Assembly (NCBI GenBank): GCA_021030915.1
Contig: JAGEMR010000015.1
Coordinates: 186,001-250,000 of the forward strand
Direction of reading: 5' to 3'
Length of the DNA: 64,000 nucleotides
Origin: Astrothelium macrocarpum
Taxonomy: Eukaryota > Ascomycota > Dothideomycetes > Trypetheliales > Trypetheliaceae
The notes under the pieces were generated by a model. It was not told the origin of the DNA. It did no database searches and worked only from the letters and a program-made list of their open reading frames with translations. The translations under genes were made by a program, and so were the position numbers. Of the stretch, positions 54,767-64,000 are shown one piece after another. Position 1 is the stretch's first letter, and every line of letters begins with the position of its first letter.

Positions 54767-56140
54767 TTAATCACGACGATCTTTCGACAGAACCTCAGAT
54801 GTCCTCAGCGTGTCTAGCCATCGTTCGCCCCATATATACCAAACACTCCACGTCACAAGCGCCAGAGCCGTCAGCAGGAGCATGATGAGGAGATAGATCC
54901 AGCCGTAGCGCGAGACGACGCGTTGACCGGTGGGATCTTCTCCGGCCTGGAAGTTGAAGATACCGGTGGAGAAAATGGCCGAAACAAATGTCGCCGGCAG
55001 AAAGAAGAGGGTGACCACAGCGATAGTTTTCATAGAGCGAGTATCGCTCTTGGTGATGCGGTTGTAAAGCGCTGCCGTCAAGCTCTGCACAACATCCTGG
55101 GCCATTTTGTTGTATGCGAGATACAGTTCCGCGCGAGTGATGGTGGACTGGATCTCTTCGTGCTGTTCATCGTAGATCGGCACCGGAATATCCGCGTTGG
55201 CGTTTTGCTGGCGCTTCAGTCTTTCGTAGGTGTCGGTAATGCGCTGGTAAGCCTTGGCATGCTCAAGCATTGTTGAAACCGAGAGTCCATTGTCGGCGAT
55301 GCTTCGAGCAGTACCCGTCAAATCTGCGTTTAGTCTATTGAAGTTGTAGTCTACTTCGGAATAGTAATTCTGCCGGAGCCTGCCAGCGTGGGAGCTCACG
55401 CCGATTCGAGCTTCAATATCGTAAAGTTGCATGCGCCATTCCAAAAAGTTGTGTGCTCTTCTCTGGAGGAGGAGCAATACGACATTGAAGACGAGGAGAG
55501 GATGTCTTTGCAGCAGATCCGCGTGAGCTTCGAGATGGGAGATCACGGTGAATTCTTGCAAAGGCGAAGATTTCAGTTGGTCTTGTGATTTCAGAAATAC
55601 AATGCACTTTGTATGAGAATTAGCGATTTCAGAGCGCAGCAGGCATAAAAACCCGTCGTGCTCGAAAGTCGAAGCTACAATCTCAAGGTGAGTGGGCGTT
55701 GAAGTGTTGTCGCTTCCACCACTAAAGGCGTGCTCGAAGAACGATTCGAAGTGTCTCAGCCTGCGAAGAATCCTCGGACTGAAGTGATATTCCCTAATAA
55801 GTTCAAAGAATCTTTCTCCGCTGCAAGAAAATGGGCTCATAATTTGTCCAGAGCCCCAGCCGAGCCTGACCTCGAGTTTTGACCTGGCGTTCGGCTCTCT
55901 AGGCCAGAGTATCAGGTTTTCTAAGCCCCATGTAGCGTCGAGAAGCCCGTCACTCTCGTTGTCGCTCAAGCCCGGAATACCACCTGCACATGTACGTAGG
56001 CTGGCTCGCTGCATATCCTTTGAGAAAGAAAGATTCCCGTAATTTGCAGCTGGCACTTCTAGAAAGTCTTAAGACATACCGATCATGAAAGGAGAGTCAT
56101 TAAGGCCCTGTTGCCTTGGGGATCGTGGCGCCGTAACCAT
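54767..56140 (-). CDS. CorA-like membrane protein lacking a canonical GMN motif
   Basis: Exons are 56080-56140 and 54767-55983 with a 96-nt intron; the join MVTAPRSPRQQG...SPFMIGGIPGLSDNESDG was chosen because GTATGT and GTGCAG signals are good and phase agrees. The product is about 425 aa. Long cytosolic helices (HAKAYQRITDTYERLKR, AYNKMAQDVVQSLTAALYNR) precede two membrane spans: MKTIAVVTLFFLPATFVSAI and IYLLIMLLLTALALVTW. This is the CorA topology, but where magnesium channels have YGMNF this protein has STGIFNF. Such proteins are common in filamentous ascomycetes and need not transport Mg2+. Start is less certain: M at 56014 in the read-through frame is an alternative. Confidence 0.78.
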
Positions 56141-57604
56141 TTTAGTTGCGCAATTTTGCTAGAGTTCAAAGATGACAGTGTGTTTTCTCTCTGATCCAGC
56201 ATTCGAACGTCCGCCGTTTGGCCAAGCTCTCTTCAGTGATATGACTTGGAAATCGACAAAGGTACTCATCGGTGGGCGAAAGCCGTGCAGAATAATCATT
56301 GGATCCGTAGATTGCAAATCTGGTTGTGCAGTCCCCAATTCCTGGTCGTTCCACCGTCGCTATGCAGGCCACCACCGATATCCAAGCCTCGCGTAAATGC
56401 GCAATCAGTCCATTAGGCTAAGAATTTTGTAGTATTATATATTTATTTAGACCAATAGAAGTACAAAATCCCATTCTTCGATTTAATAACAGCGCTAAAC
56501 ACAATACGCAAAAGCTAAATTTTATGCAGGTCAAATTCAGGCGCTGTTGCTCCCATTCTGGGCTAAAGCAGCGGCAAATTGAGCCAAAACGAGTTACTGG
56601 ATTCCCCAGCACATAGCGTTATACGAGTAATTTGGCCAGCCATGAGAATTGCGATCGGCATAGTGCTGGTTACTACGAATGGTACCTCTTTGAGAATAAC
56701 CCATAAAAGATCCATTCTTTCCCGTCTTAATGCAATAAGGTAGAGCTCATGGATAGTAACGTGGGTACTTGCAATACCATCTTTATCCGCCCCAACCCAG
56801 ACATCAAAACACGTCGCCTTGAAGATCCTGGTGCTGATGCCGATGCAGTTGGCATTCGCACTACGATTTGTTAAAAACCAAAAGGACTAAAAAGACATTT
56901 CAAAAAAGACGGAGACTTGTTATCGGAGGAGACGATGCTACACTCGACCCGATGTCTACTTTACAGAAAGACATGTAAGTAAGCAAGGCATACCACGGCG
57001 ATTGCGACGAATTCGAAGTCCAAGCTTTTACTCGGCATTGTACGGACAAGGCGCACTGAACTTATCCGAATCGGAAATCATGCAAAGTGTTTTGAAGTAC
57101 TGGGCGCGGCCATAACGGGCTTAGTAGGAAAGATGACAAGAAGGAGGCCATGGCTTATCACGGACTAGAACAGGATCGATACTGTGCTACCTGATCAACC
57201 AACGAGATGGCTGTGATCAGGTGATTGAGGTGGTTTTCAATCGCCTGAAGGCTAAAATCCGCTCAGCAAGCGAGTAAGACCTGCTCATTGATGAATTAAC
57301 ATAAATGGTACCACGGGAGATATGTACAAATCGTCACCAATGAAGAATAGCTGGAGTACATTTACGCAGTCATCAGTTGTGCTAGCTTTGATTGTAGCAC
57401 TGATACGGTTCTTCATAGAAGGCTGATAAAACTATGAGAAGATCCTCCACAGATAATTGAGAAAAGAGGCTTGAGTCGATGAACCGTTTGGCGTGCGGAT
57501 TCGCTTCTGATTGAGGAATGGTCTCATGAGAAGGGCTTCCAGCACAGTCCCCTCCAAAGGTGAGGAGCATGTAAGTCAATTGACGGGGCTGAAAAGCGAA
57601 GACT
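56141..57604. other. 1.46-kb AT-rich intergenic region
   Basis: Between the CorA-like start and the HET stop. Composition is AT-richer than the housekeeping block and frames are short. No transposon ends, tRNA or domain fragments are recognisable. Confidence 0.5.
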
Positions 57605-59857
57605 CTAAACCAGAACAATGCGTCGCTTTCTAGGCTGAAATTGCTCAAGGACATCAAGCTGGTCGAGTGGAACGAGGAGCTCAAGCACAGTTCCGCGTTC
57701 CGCAATGCCATCTTCTCGCTGCATCTTGACAAGCATTAAATGGTGCAAAATGAAACCTTGAATGTGATCACGTGCAATCAGCATTAGGGTCCATGGACTT
57801 TGCTCCTGCTGACCAATTATCCAACGATCTTCATCCCAATAGCCGGGAATATATTGGTCGGTGCTGGTAATTCGAATCAGACATCGCACACCCTTGACTC
57901 GGAACGCAAAAGTCTCATACGCGCCGGCTTGTTGAGTCCCGGTTTGAGGTTTCGAAAAGTCTGGCGAAAAGTGCATGACTATGGCAGTGATGAAAAGACA
58001 GCCATTGCCTTCAGCGGTGGGATGGTTGTCAAATTGGAATTCCGGCTCTCCTGGCTCCATCTGCGCAGCTGTGTCAATTGGGTCATTTCGGATAGTGATG
58101 CAGACCCCTTCACCACCAGTAGCCCGATCACCCTTTGCTGCGAAAATGCATTGCGTTTGCTCAGATTTTACGGCCCATATCTCTAGTTCTGTTGCAATAC
58201 GACGAGTCTTTTTGACATCAATCGGCTGGCCGAAGAATAATGGACCCCTCCATCCAGCCCAGCTCCATGTTGGGAAACCTTCACGACGAACGGGTGGCAT
58301 TTGAGACCGCCAGAGAAGCGCCCAGTCGAAGTCTTCAACAGGCAAACCCCAAAAGAAACCTTTCGGATAGATCGTTTCCAGCCTCTGGAGCACGCCGCTA
58401 AATGCATTGATAGCATCTTCCTTGTATCTCATGCTTCTGTAGGCGTAGAGATTAAGCTTCTCACCCCAATGCTCCAACCTCCGCGAAGGCCAGTCCAGAG
58501 GGATTCGAAGTGCCCCGGCACCAGCTTGTCTCAGCATCCAGGTTACGAAGCCTTCTTCGGTTGGGTTGGAAAACGGCGTGAGCCTGTGAGCCCAGGATCG
58601 GCTTTCGTCGAGAGACTCACAACATTGCATAGAAGAGCAATCAAAATAGATTTGATGGTCACTGAGGTAAAGGCATCGTGGTGATAGAAGGCCTTCCTGC
58701 AAAGTCCATGCACGTTGACCCCAAGTTGTCGCCCAGATCTGCTGGGATAGCGTCGGCATTAGACTGACCAGAAGCTTTCCCTTGAGGCGACATTTGAGCT
58801 GCGCATATTCTGAAGGTCGACTGAGTCTTGAAAATCCTGCATGAGCGGAGGTGCCTGAAAGGGCGATTATTGTTATCCATGCACCGCGATAAATTGCCCA
58901 CATCCGGTTGATCTGATTAGACGTGTCCTCCTCGTCAGATTGATCAATACAAAGAGAATCAACCCAGATATATTTCTTGCCTAATTTTGTCGTAAATAAA
59001 AGTGCATCTTCAAGCGTCCTTGGCAGTGGGTTTAGAACATCGCCAAGCTTGTAATGCTCTTGTGATATGTCACCCCAGACATAGCTTAAGGCAACGTATT
59101 CACAATGCGGACCAGGATAGCGTACTACTTGTCGTGCTTCAATGTCTATCAGTCGGACTTGTTCCAAACCCTGTGTTGGCGATGGAGCACACGATTCATC
59201 ATGGCGATCCACACATGCTTGAACCCAATTAAGCACCATATCGACACTAATACCGCTCGGATCGATCTGTCGACCGCCAAGTGTACGCTGCGGCACGATA
59301 TCGTCCTCGAGCAAACATAGAGCATCTCCACGGTGCGCAACTATCTGCGTCGGTAAAGAGCTCGAACCTGGTTTAAGCACTGAGAGGAGACATGAAGCAT
59401 ACTCCCGCTTGTCTGGAGTATCGAACGTCACCACGCCCAATTCTCCTGAAGTCCGGCTAATAGTCCAGTCTGGAACAAGGAACACTTCTTGATCGAGAGA
59501 GGTCGGGTTTGGCGTGATAGCAAATAGACAACAACATACGGGACAGTCAGCCCAGAACCGAACCGACCCTATCAATCCCAACTTCCGAGTGAATGAGGAA
59601 TGCTGCTGTTCAAAAGCTTCGCTAAGCTCGGTCTGTGAGTCCCACGGAGGCCGCGATTCTAGCAGTCGAATCAAGTCCAGATTCTCGCATCGATCGCAAA
59701 TGGTTTGATCGTTGCTACTATTTGTAGCAAGGTCAAAAGATCTCCGAGCTTGTGAAAAAAACCAATCGAACTCGGGCTGCCAATTCTGCATCGAGCAATG
59801 CTCAACATCATGGCCACTGGCGCGGCACTTTAGACAAAGGAGAGCATGCTGTGTCAT
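57605..59857 (-). CDS. HET-domain protein with N-terminal zinc-knuckle pattern
   Basis: Heterokaryon-incompatibility (HET, PF06985) protein, a class used in fungal nonself recognition and cell death. It has a single exon and 750 aa. The N-terminus has C8-x2-C11-x4-H16-x4-C21, the spacing of a CCHC zinc knuckle. CDRCENLDL at 53-61 and a Cys-rich ADCPVCCC at 102-109 are typical of HET proteins. The HET domain begins YVALSYVWGD (253-262), continues YIWVDSLCIDQ and RMWAIYRGAWITIIALSG, and ends TWGQRAWTLQEGLLSPRCLYL. The C-terminal part has WSWAGWRGPL, usual for this subgroup. No WD or NACHT domain is attached. Its partner and allelic role are unknown. Confidence 0.92.
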   Translation of the reverse strand: MTQHALLCLKCRASGHDVEHCSMQNWQPEFDWFFSQARRSFDLATNSSNDQTICDRCENLDLIRLLESRPPWDSQTELSEAFEQQHSSFTRKLGLIGSVRFWADCPVCCCLFAITPNPTSLDQEVFLVPDWTISRTSGELGVVTFDTPDKREYASCLLSVLKPGSSSLPTQIVAHRGDALCLLEDDIVPQRTLGGRQIDPSGISVDMVLNWVQACVDRHDESCAPSPTQGLEQVRLIDIEARQVVRYPGPHCEYVALSYVWGDISQEHYKLGDVLNPLPRTLEDALLFTTKLGKKYIWVDSLCIDQSDEEDTSNQINRMWAIYRGAWITIIALSGTSAHAGFSRLSRPSEYAQLKCRLKGKLLVSLMPTLSQQIWATTWGQRAWTLQEGLLSPRCLYLSDHQIYFDCSSMQCCESLDESRSWAHRLTPFSNPTEEGFVTWMLRQAGAGALRIPLDWPSRRLEHWGEKLNLYAYRSMRYKEDAINAFSGVLQRLETIYPKGFFWGLPVEDFDWALLWRSQMPPVRREGFPTWSWAGWRGPLFFGQPIDVKKTRRIATELEIWAVKSEQTQCIFAAKGDRATGGEGVCITIRNDPIDTAAQMEPGEPEFQFDNHPTAEGNGCLFITAIVMHFSPDFSKPQTGTQQAGAYETFAFRVKGVRCLIRITSTDQYIPGYWDEDRWIIGQQEQSPWTLMLIARDHIQGFILHHLMLVKMQREDGIAERGTVLELLVPLDQLDVLEQFQPRKRRIVLV

Positions 59858-60993
59858 GGCATGAGCTGTGCGAATGTGAAAATTCGGTTTGAGCTGAGAC
59901 TCGACGTGGAGAGAATTGATACGTTACACTGAATAGTAGTGAGAAAGTCATTTTCAACGGCGAAAATGCTTATCAGAAGCAATGTGTTGGATTATCAGGT
60001 GAGTAGAAGTTCTGGAACTCTGGAATCATGCTAAGTAGGGCTAAAAGCCACACCAAACCATCGCAGCTCCTGCCAGCAATTCTAGATACTCCAAAAATAG
60101 AGAGGACCAGAACGTGATTGTAATCAGCCACAATGAGGGTTCATCAGGATTATCTAGCTGCATTGTGAAGTAATGCTCTTCCACTAGTACTCCTTAGTTC
60201 GCTTACGCGAAATCGCAGATTGTGTCTCCATGGTTGTGCTGTTCTCAGCTTTTCATTCTCTACCTAAAACGCCGCCCAGAACTTCAGGTCATTTGTTAAC
60301 TAAAGATACATGTGGGAAACGCGCAAGCTTCCGTGGTCACACCATCAAGAAGAATAAGAAGCCGAGAGAAGGTAAAAGCGCGAAAAGAACAATCTGTAAA
60401 GAGATCGAAATACGAACTGTCTAGCCGAATTGAGGAGAAGGCGCATGTATGAGATGTATGATGAACTCCTGAGATACGAAGGTAGCCCTCATTGGGATAG
60501 TAATGTCTAGAGGTTTTTGCAATCGAAAGCAGCGCGGCTGGCCAGTGAAAGCATATCATCCAGCTTTCCTAAAGCAGTTCTGTCTTTGGGAGAATCGCAT
60601 ATCTCTGCGAAGGACACGAGACAGAATTGTGCCCCCTGCCTGTGAGGCAGAGCTTACTGCTAAACTTACTTTTAGGGCAGTCATACTTTCAGTATGGCTC
60701 TCTTTACCTTGACAACTGCCTTATGTTCAAGAGTTGGAGTGAGTGCGAAGAATGTGTTGTGAGTTGATGACGTTTGATGATGTCCGAGGCTGAGCGCGAA
60801 ACACCGAAGTGCCTCTGCCCCGCAAAAGGTTTGCCGATGAAGCACCAAGCTTTCATTGTGGAGAAGACCTTCTCTGCTGACAATTCCCTCCTTTACCGAC
60901 TTCGACTCGTCCAGCTTTTTTTCCGAACTCTCATCTGCAGCCTAATCTCTAATTTGAACAGAGCTGATCTCTCGGTTGGCTCTCCATTCCGCA
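59858..60993. other. 1.1-kb divergent intergenic region
   Basis: Between the HET start (minus) and the MMSDH start (plus). No gene, repeat or RNA is supported. The last 100 bp are pyrimidine-rich on the plus strand, fitting a fungal core promoter. Confidence 0.5.
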
Positions 60994-62895
60994 ATGGCAG
61001 CTCGCCGAGCTGTTTGTCGAAGCATTTCATCACTATCGTCTCCTACGACTTTACGAAGAACAACACCTCTACTCACAAAGATGAGCTCACAAACCCCAAA
61101 CAAAATCGCCTCAAGACGCCTCCACGCTACTGTTCAGCAACTTCAAGCTGCTACCACCTCCGCTGCCAGCTCTCCTGACGCCTACCCCACCACACACGCC
61201 CCCATCGCCAAACCCATCGACACATACAACTTCCTTGACAACCAGTTCACTCCATCCTCCACCACACAATGGATCCCACTCTACGATCCCGCCACCAACA
61301 AGCTCGTCACGCGCGTCCCCCAATCTACCGACGAAGAGCTGCGCGCCGCTGTCGCGTCCGCACAACGCGCTTTTCCTGAGTGGCGTGCAATATCAGTGCT
61401 GCACCGACAGCAGGTGATGTTCCGATTCGTAGCGCTGATACGCGAGCACTGGGATCGGCTGGCAGCCTCGATCACGCTGGAGCAGGGGAAGACGTTTGCG
61501 GATGCACGGGGGGACGTGCTGAGGGGACTGCAGGTGGCGGAGACGGCGTGTGGTATTACAACGCAGATGACGGGGGAGGTATTGGAGGTGGCGAAGGATA
61601 TGGAGACGAGGAGTTATAGGGAGCCGTTAGGTGTGGTGGCCGCAATTTGCCCGTTCAGTAAGTGTGACCTCGGAGGGAGGGCAGATGCCTGGGTCTTTTG
61701 GAGACGAAAGGAGAAGACCTTGTGGGATGAGAAGGCTGTCGGATGAGATGAGAGCGATTGCTAATGAGACGTCAATAGACTTTCCAGCCATGATACCTTT
61801 ATGGAGCATCCCTATAGCCACAGTGACCGGTAACACCATTATTGTGAAACCCTCGGAACGTGACCCAGGTGCCATGATGATCCTAGCCGAGCTTGCTGAA
61901 AAGGCTGGCTTTCCTCCTGGCGTCATCAACGTTGTTCACGGTGCAGCCCGAACTGTCGACTTCATCCTCGACGAACCCGCAATCAAGGCCGTTTCCTTCG
62001 TTGGTAGCAACAAGGCCGGGGAGTACATTTACCAACGCGCCTCTGCCAACGGTAAGCGCGTTCAGGCAAACTTGGGAGCCAAGAACCATGCTCTTGTGGC
62101 ACCCGATTGTGACAAGAACCACGCATTAAACTCAATCGCGGGAGCGGCGTTTGGTGCTGCGGGTCAGAGATGTATGGCACTGAGCACCTTGGTTATGGTG
62201 GGAGAGACCAAAGAATGGGTCTCTGAAATTGCGGAGCGGGCGAAGAAGTTGAATGTCAATGGCGGCTTTGAAAAAGGCGCAGATCTCGGGCCGGTGATAA
62301 GTCCGCAAGCTAAAGAGCGGATTGAGGCGTTGATCGCAAGTGCAAAAGAAGAGGGCGCTGAGATCATACTAGACGGCAGGGGATACAAGCCGGCGAAATA
62401 TCCGGATGGAAATTGGGTAAGCCAAGACCTTGCAATTCTAAGCAATGCTTCGGAAGGCGATACTAACACATGTATCAGGTCGGCCCAACTCTCATTGCTA
62501 ATGTCAAACCACACATGAAATGCTATCGGGAAGAGATTTTTGGTCCCGTTCTCGTCTGTCTCAACGTCGACAGCATTGACGACGGCATCGTACTAATCAA
62601 CGCCAATGAATACGGCAATGGTGTCGCCATCTTCACGCGATCTGGTGCCACAGCTGGCCGCTTCCAGAAGGAGGTTGAAGCGGGTCAGGTCGGGATCAAT
62701 GTTCCCATTCCCGTACCCTTGCCCATGTTCTCCTTTACAGGAAATAAGAAGAGTGTTGCAGGAGGAGGTGCAAACACGTTTTATGGGAAGCCTGGCTTGA
62801 GCTTCTACACTCAGGCAAAGACAGTGACGAGTCTTTGGCGGAGCGAGGATGCGGTCGCGACGAAGGCAAGCGTGAATATGCCTACGCAAAGCTGA
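60994..62895 (+). CDS. Mitochondrial methylmalonate-semialdehyde dehydrogenase
   Basis: CoA-acylating ALDH6 enzyme that turns (methyl)malonate semialdehyde into propionyl- or acetyl-CoA in valine, beta-alanine and pyrimidine breakdown. Exons are 60994-61657, 61779-62416 and 62479-62895, introns 121 and 62 nt. Joins give AAICPFNFPAMIPLWSIPIA and GNWVGPTLIANVKPHM. The product is 572 aa. Residues 1-45 are rich in Arg and Ser (MAARRAVCRSISS, RRLHATV), a mitochondrial presequence. Catalytic Cys is C353 in GQRCMALS. QANLGAKNHALV carries Asn where most aldehyde dehydrogenases have the general-base Glu, as expected for the CoA-dependent family. VGSNKAGEYIY and GPVLVCLNVDS complete the fold. Confidence 0.96.
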
Positions 62896-63281
62896 TTGTT
62901 GTATAGACTGAGGGAATAGCGAGGCGTGTTTCGCAGAAAGTGTCAACTGACCAAGCTCAGGAGCCTCGCATATCGGAGGCATTTTGGGTCGAGGAAAGGG
63001 CAAAATGTAAATAAGAATGAGAATAGTTCAATATGCGCTATCTAGCACGTTAATAAAGCTCAGCGAGGGGATATTAGATGCGCAATCAAATTAGGTGCTA
63101 AAGCTCTTGCTCCTCTAGGGTATCTTTACGTAAATAACTCCTGAACTCCATCGGTGTCCCTACCCCACGTTGCCCTTTGAAACGCGGTGATCTAATTGAT
63201 TCTTCCAATTATGATAGGACCTACCCAACTGCTCATGATCACATCAAGGATCCAGCCAGGTTCGTTGTAGTAAATTCATCG
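62896..63281. other. Convergent 3' flanks
   Basis: About 390 bp between the stops of MMSDH and ATG6. I see no gene in it. Confidence 0.5.
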
Positions 63282-64000
63282 TCAAGTAATGCTCTGCTTA
63301 TTCGCACTATTTTCATTGCTTGCTTGTGCTAGCAGATACTTGCAGCAAGTAAGTGTATATTTGCATGCCTTGGTCCACACATCCTCTTGGTTGAAGCCGA
63401 ACTTGATGCTCGCATCGCCAATCTTATCCTTTTTGACTGTGTACGGCATCTTCAAGCCTGCAACACCAAGACCTGTTTGTTCGACATGATCGCCCAGCTG
63501 GCGCAAGCAATCTAAGAAGGCCACCATCGCACCATCGAAACGACGGTGTAAGAATGCGAGGCCGAGGGGTACATCACCGCTGCAGTATAGCTCCAGGGTG
63601 GTGACTTTTGGTTTGGCAGGATGCGATGGGTCGTTTCCAGAGGTAGACTGAGGATACTCGATTTTATTTATTGTGGAAGTTGAGCCCACGGGGTTGAGAC
63701 TGTAACCCTGGAAGGCAAAGCGTAATTTTTCTGCCACGGTTGCAAGAAGTAAACATGTTTGACCCCATGCTGCGTTGATCTCAGCCCATTCGATGACAGG
63801 ATTAGAAAGTCTGCCCAAGCGCAGCCCGTTAATAGTACCATAGTAGCCATCATGACCAATGCTGAAAGCATCGTTGTATACATTTGTACGCTGTAGTCGT
63901 TCCAGTTGCTTCGAGTCGTGGTCGTACTGCGTATTGAGAGAATCTCGATCACTTTGATAACGCGTCAGTGTAATGTTGAAGGCGTTGCGGCCCTTCCAAA
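63282..64000 (-). CDS. ATG6: Autophagy protein Atg6/Beclin-1 (C-terminal part)
   Basis: C-terminal 238 residues of the Beclin family subunit of the class III PI3-kinase complexes (autophagy and vacuolar sorting). The frame is open without introns from the window edge (first full codon at 63996-63998, WKGRNAFNITL) to the stop at 63282, so the 5' part lies outside. The end of the coiled coil (RDSLNTQYDHDSKQLERLQ) leads into the BARA domain: TNVYNDAFSIGHDGYYGTIN, then EWAEINAAWGQTCLLLATVA, TTLELYCSGDVPLGL, FLHRRFDGAMVAFLDCLRQL and VWTKACKYTLTCCKYLLAQAS. All conserved blocks are intact. The BH3-like and most coiled-coil regions cannot be judged. Confidence 0.96.
   Translation of the reverse strand, partial: WKGRNAFNITLTRYQSDRDSLNTQYDHDSKQLERLQRTNVYNDAFSIGHDGYYGTINGLRLGRLSNPVIEWAEINAAWGQTCLLLATVAEKLRFAFQGYSLNPVGSTSTINKIEYPQSTSGNDPSHPAKPKVTTLELYCSGDVPLGLAFLHRRFDGAMVAFLDCLRQLGDHVEQTGLGVAGLKMPYTVKKDKIGDASIKFGFNQEDVWTKACKYTLTCCKYLLAQASNENSANKQSIT

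Noticed and set aside
56014..56056. CorA-like start at GTG 56056 or ATG 56014
   Set aside because: A better two-exon model with canonical splice signals and matching phase begins at ATG 56140; the alternative at 56014 is only kept as a note.
1..64000. CRISPR arrays, prophage, insertion sequences, telomeric repeats, a secondary-metabolite cluster
   Set aside because: None is seen: there are no regular spacer repeats, no transposase frames, no TTAGGG arrays and no polyketide or peptide synthase genes.

Overview
The window is nuclear DNA from a filamentous ascomycete (Pezizomycotina). The evidence is dense genes on both strands, short GT-AG introns (about 41 to 130 nt) that restore conserved protein blocks when spliced, a HET-domain gene, a Zn2Cys6 regulator, DUF726 and DUF2417 proteins, and no bacterial signals. 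I cannot name the genus from sequence alone. I resolved 24 protein-coding genes, 22 of them with introns. I saw no tRNA, rRNA, CRISPR array, transposon or telomeric repeat.

Layout. 0-9.3 kb, all minus strand: an AAAP amino-acid transporter, the U2 snRNP protein HSH155/SF3B1 and a secreted GH16 glucanase. 11.3-16.2 kb: CORVET subunit VPS8 (minus), divergent from a GPALPP/DUF3752 protein (plus). A four-exon single-pass membrane protein with three PPxY motifs follows at 17.9-18.7 kb. ALA1 (alanyl-tRNA synthetase, minus) shares a 130-bp promoter with a small conserved protein of unknown function (plus), followed by the FAN1 nuclease. 27-33 kb: an allantoate-type MFS permease and a six-exon Zn2Cys6 transcription factor. 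33.2-36.5 kb has no gene I can support. 36.5-49.6 kb is compact housekeeping: a DUF726 lipase-fold membrane protein, UTP23, PPE1, a DUF2417 protein, a small membrane-anchored repeat-like protein, a TMEM14 protein and an RTC4-domain protein, mostly in divergent or convergent pairs. 50-60 kb is sparser and more accessory: a secreted Yellow/MRJP-like protein, a quinate/sugar permease, a CorA-like protein and a HET protein. The end holds mitochondrial methylmalonate-semialdehyde dehydrogenase and the C-terminal part of ATG6/Beclin, cut by the window edge.

How the genes relate. There is no operon-like or biosynthetic cluster. Themes that recur are RNA metabolism (HSH155, GPALPP, ALA1, UTP23), endolysosomal traffic and autophagy (VPS8, PY-motif protein, DUF726, ATG6), nutrient uptake (three permeases) and genome maintenance (FAN1, RTC4-like). 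I did not find an obvious new multi-gene system. The best leads are the PY-motif protein with nested palindromes upstream, the VPS8 RING split by a long insertion, the HET protein with an N-terminal zinc-knuckle pattern, the DUF2417 protein lacking a serine nucleophile, and the dual-start ALA1 gene.

Exon joins were worked out by eye from splice signals, reading frame and remembered family consensus. They are predictions, not transcript data.
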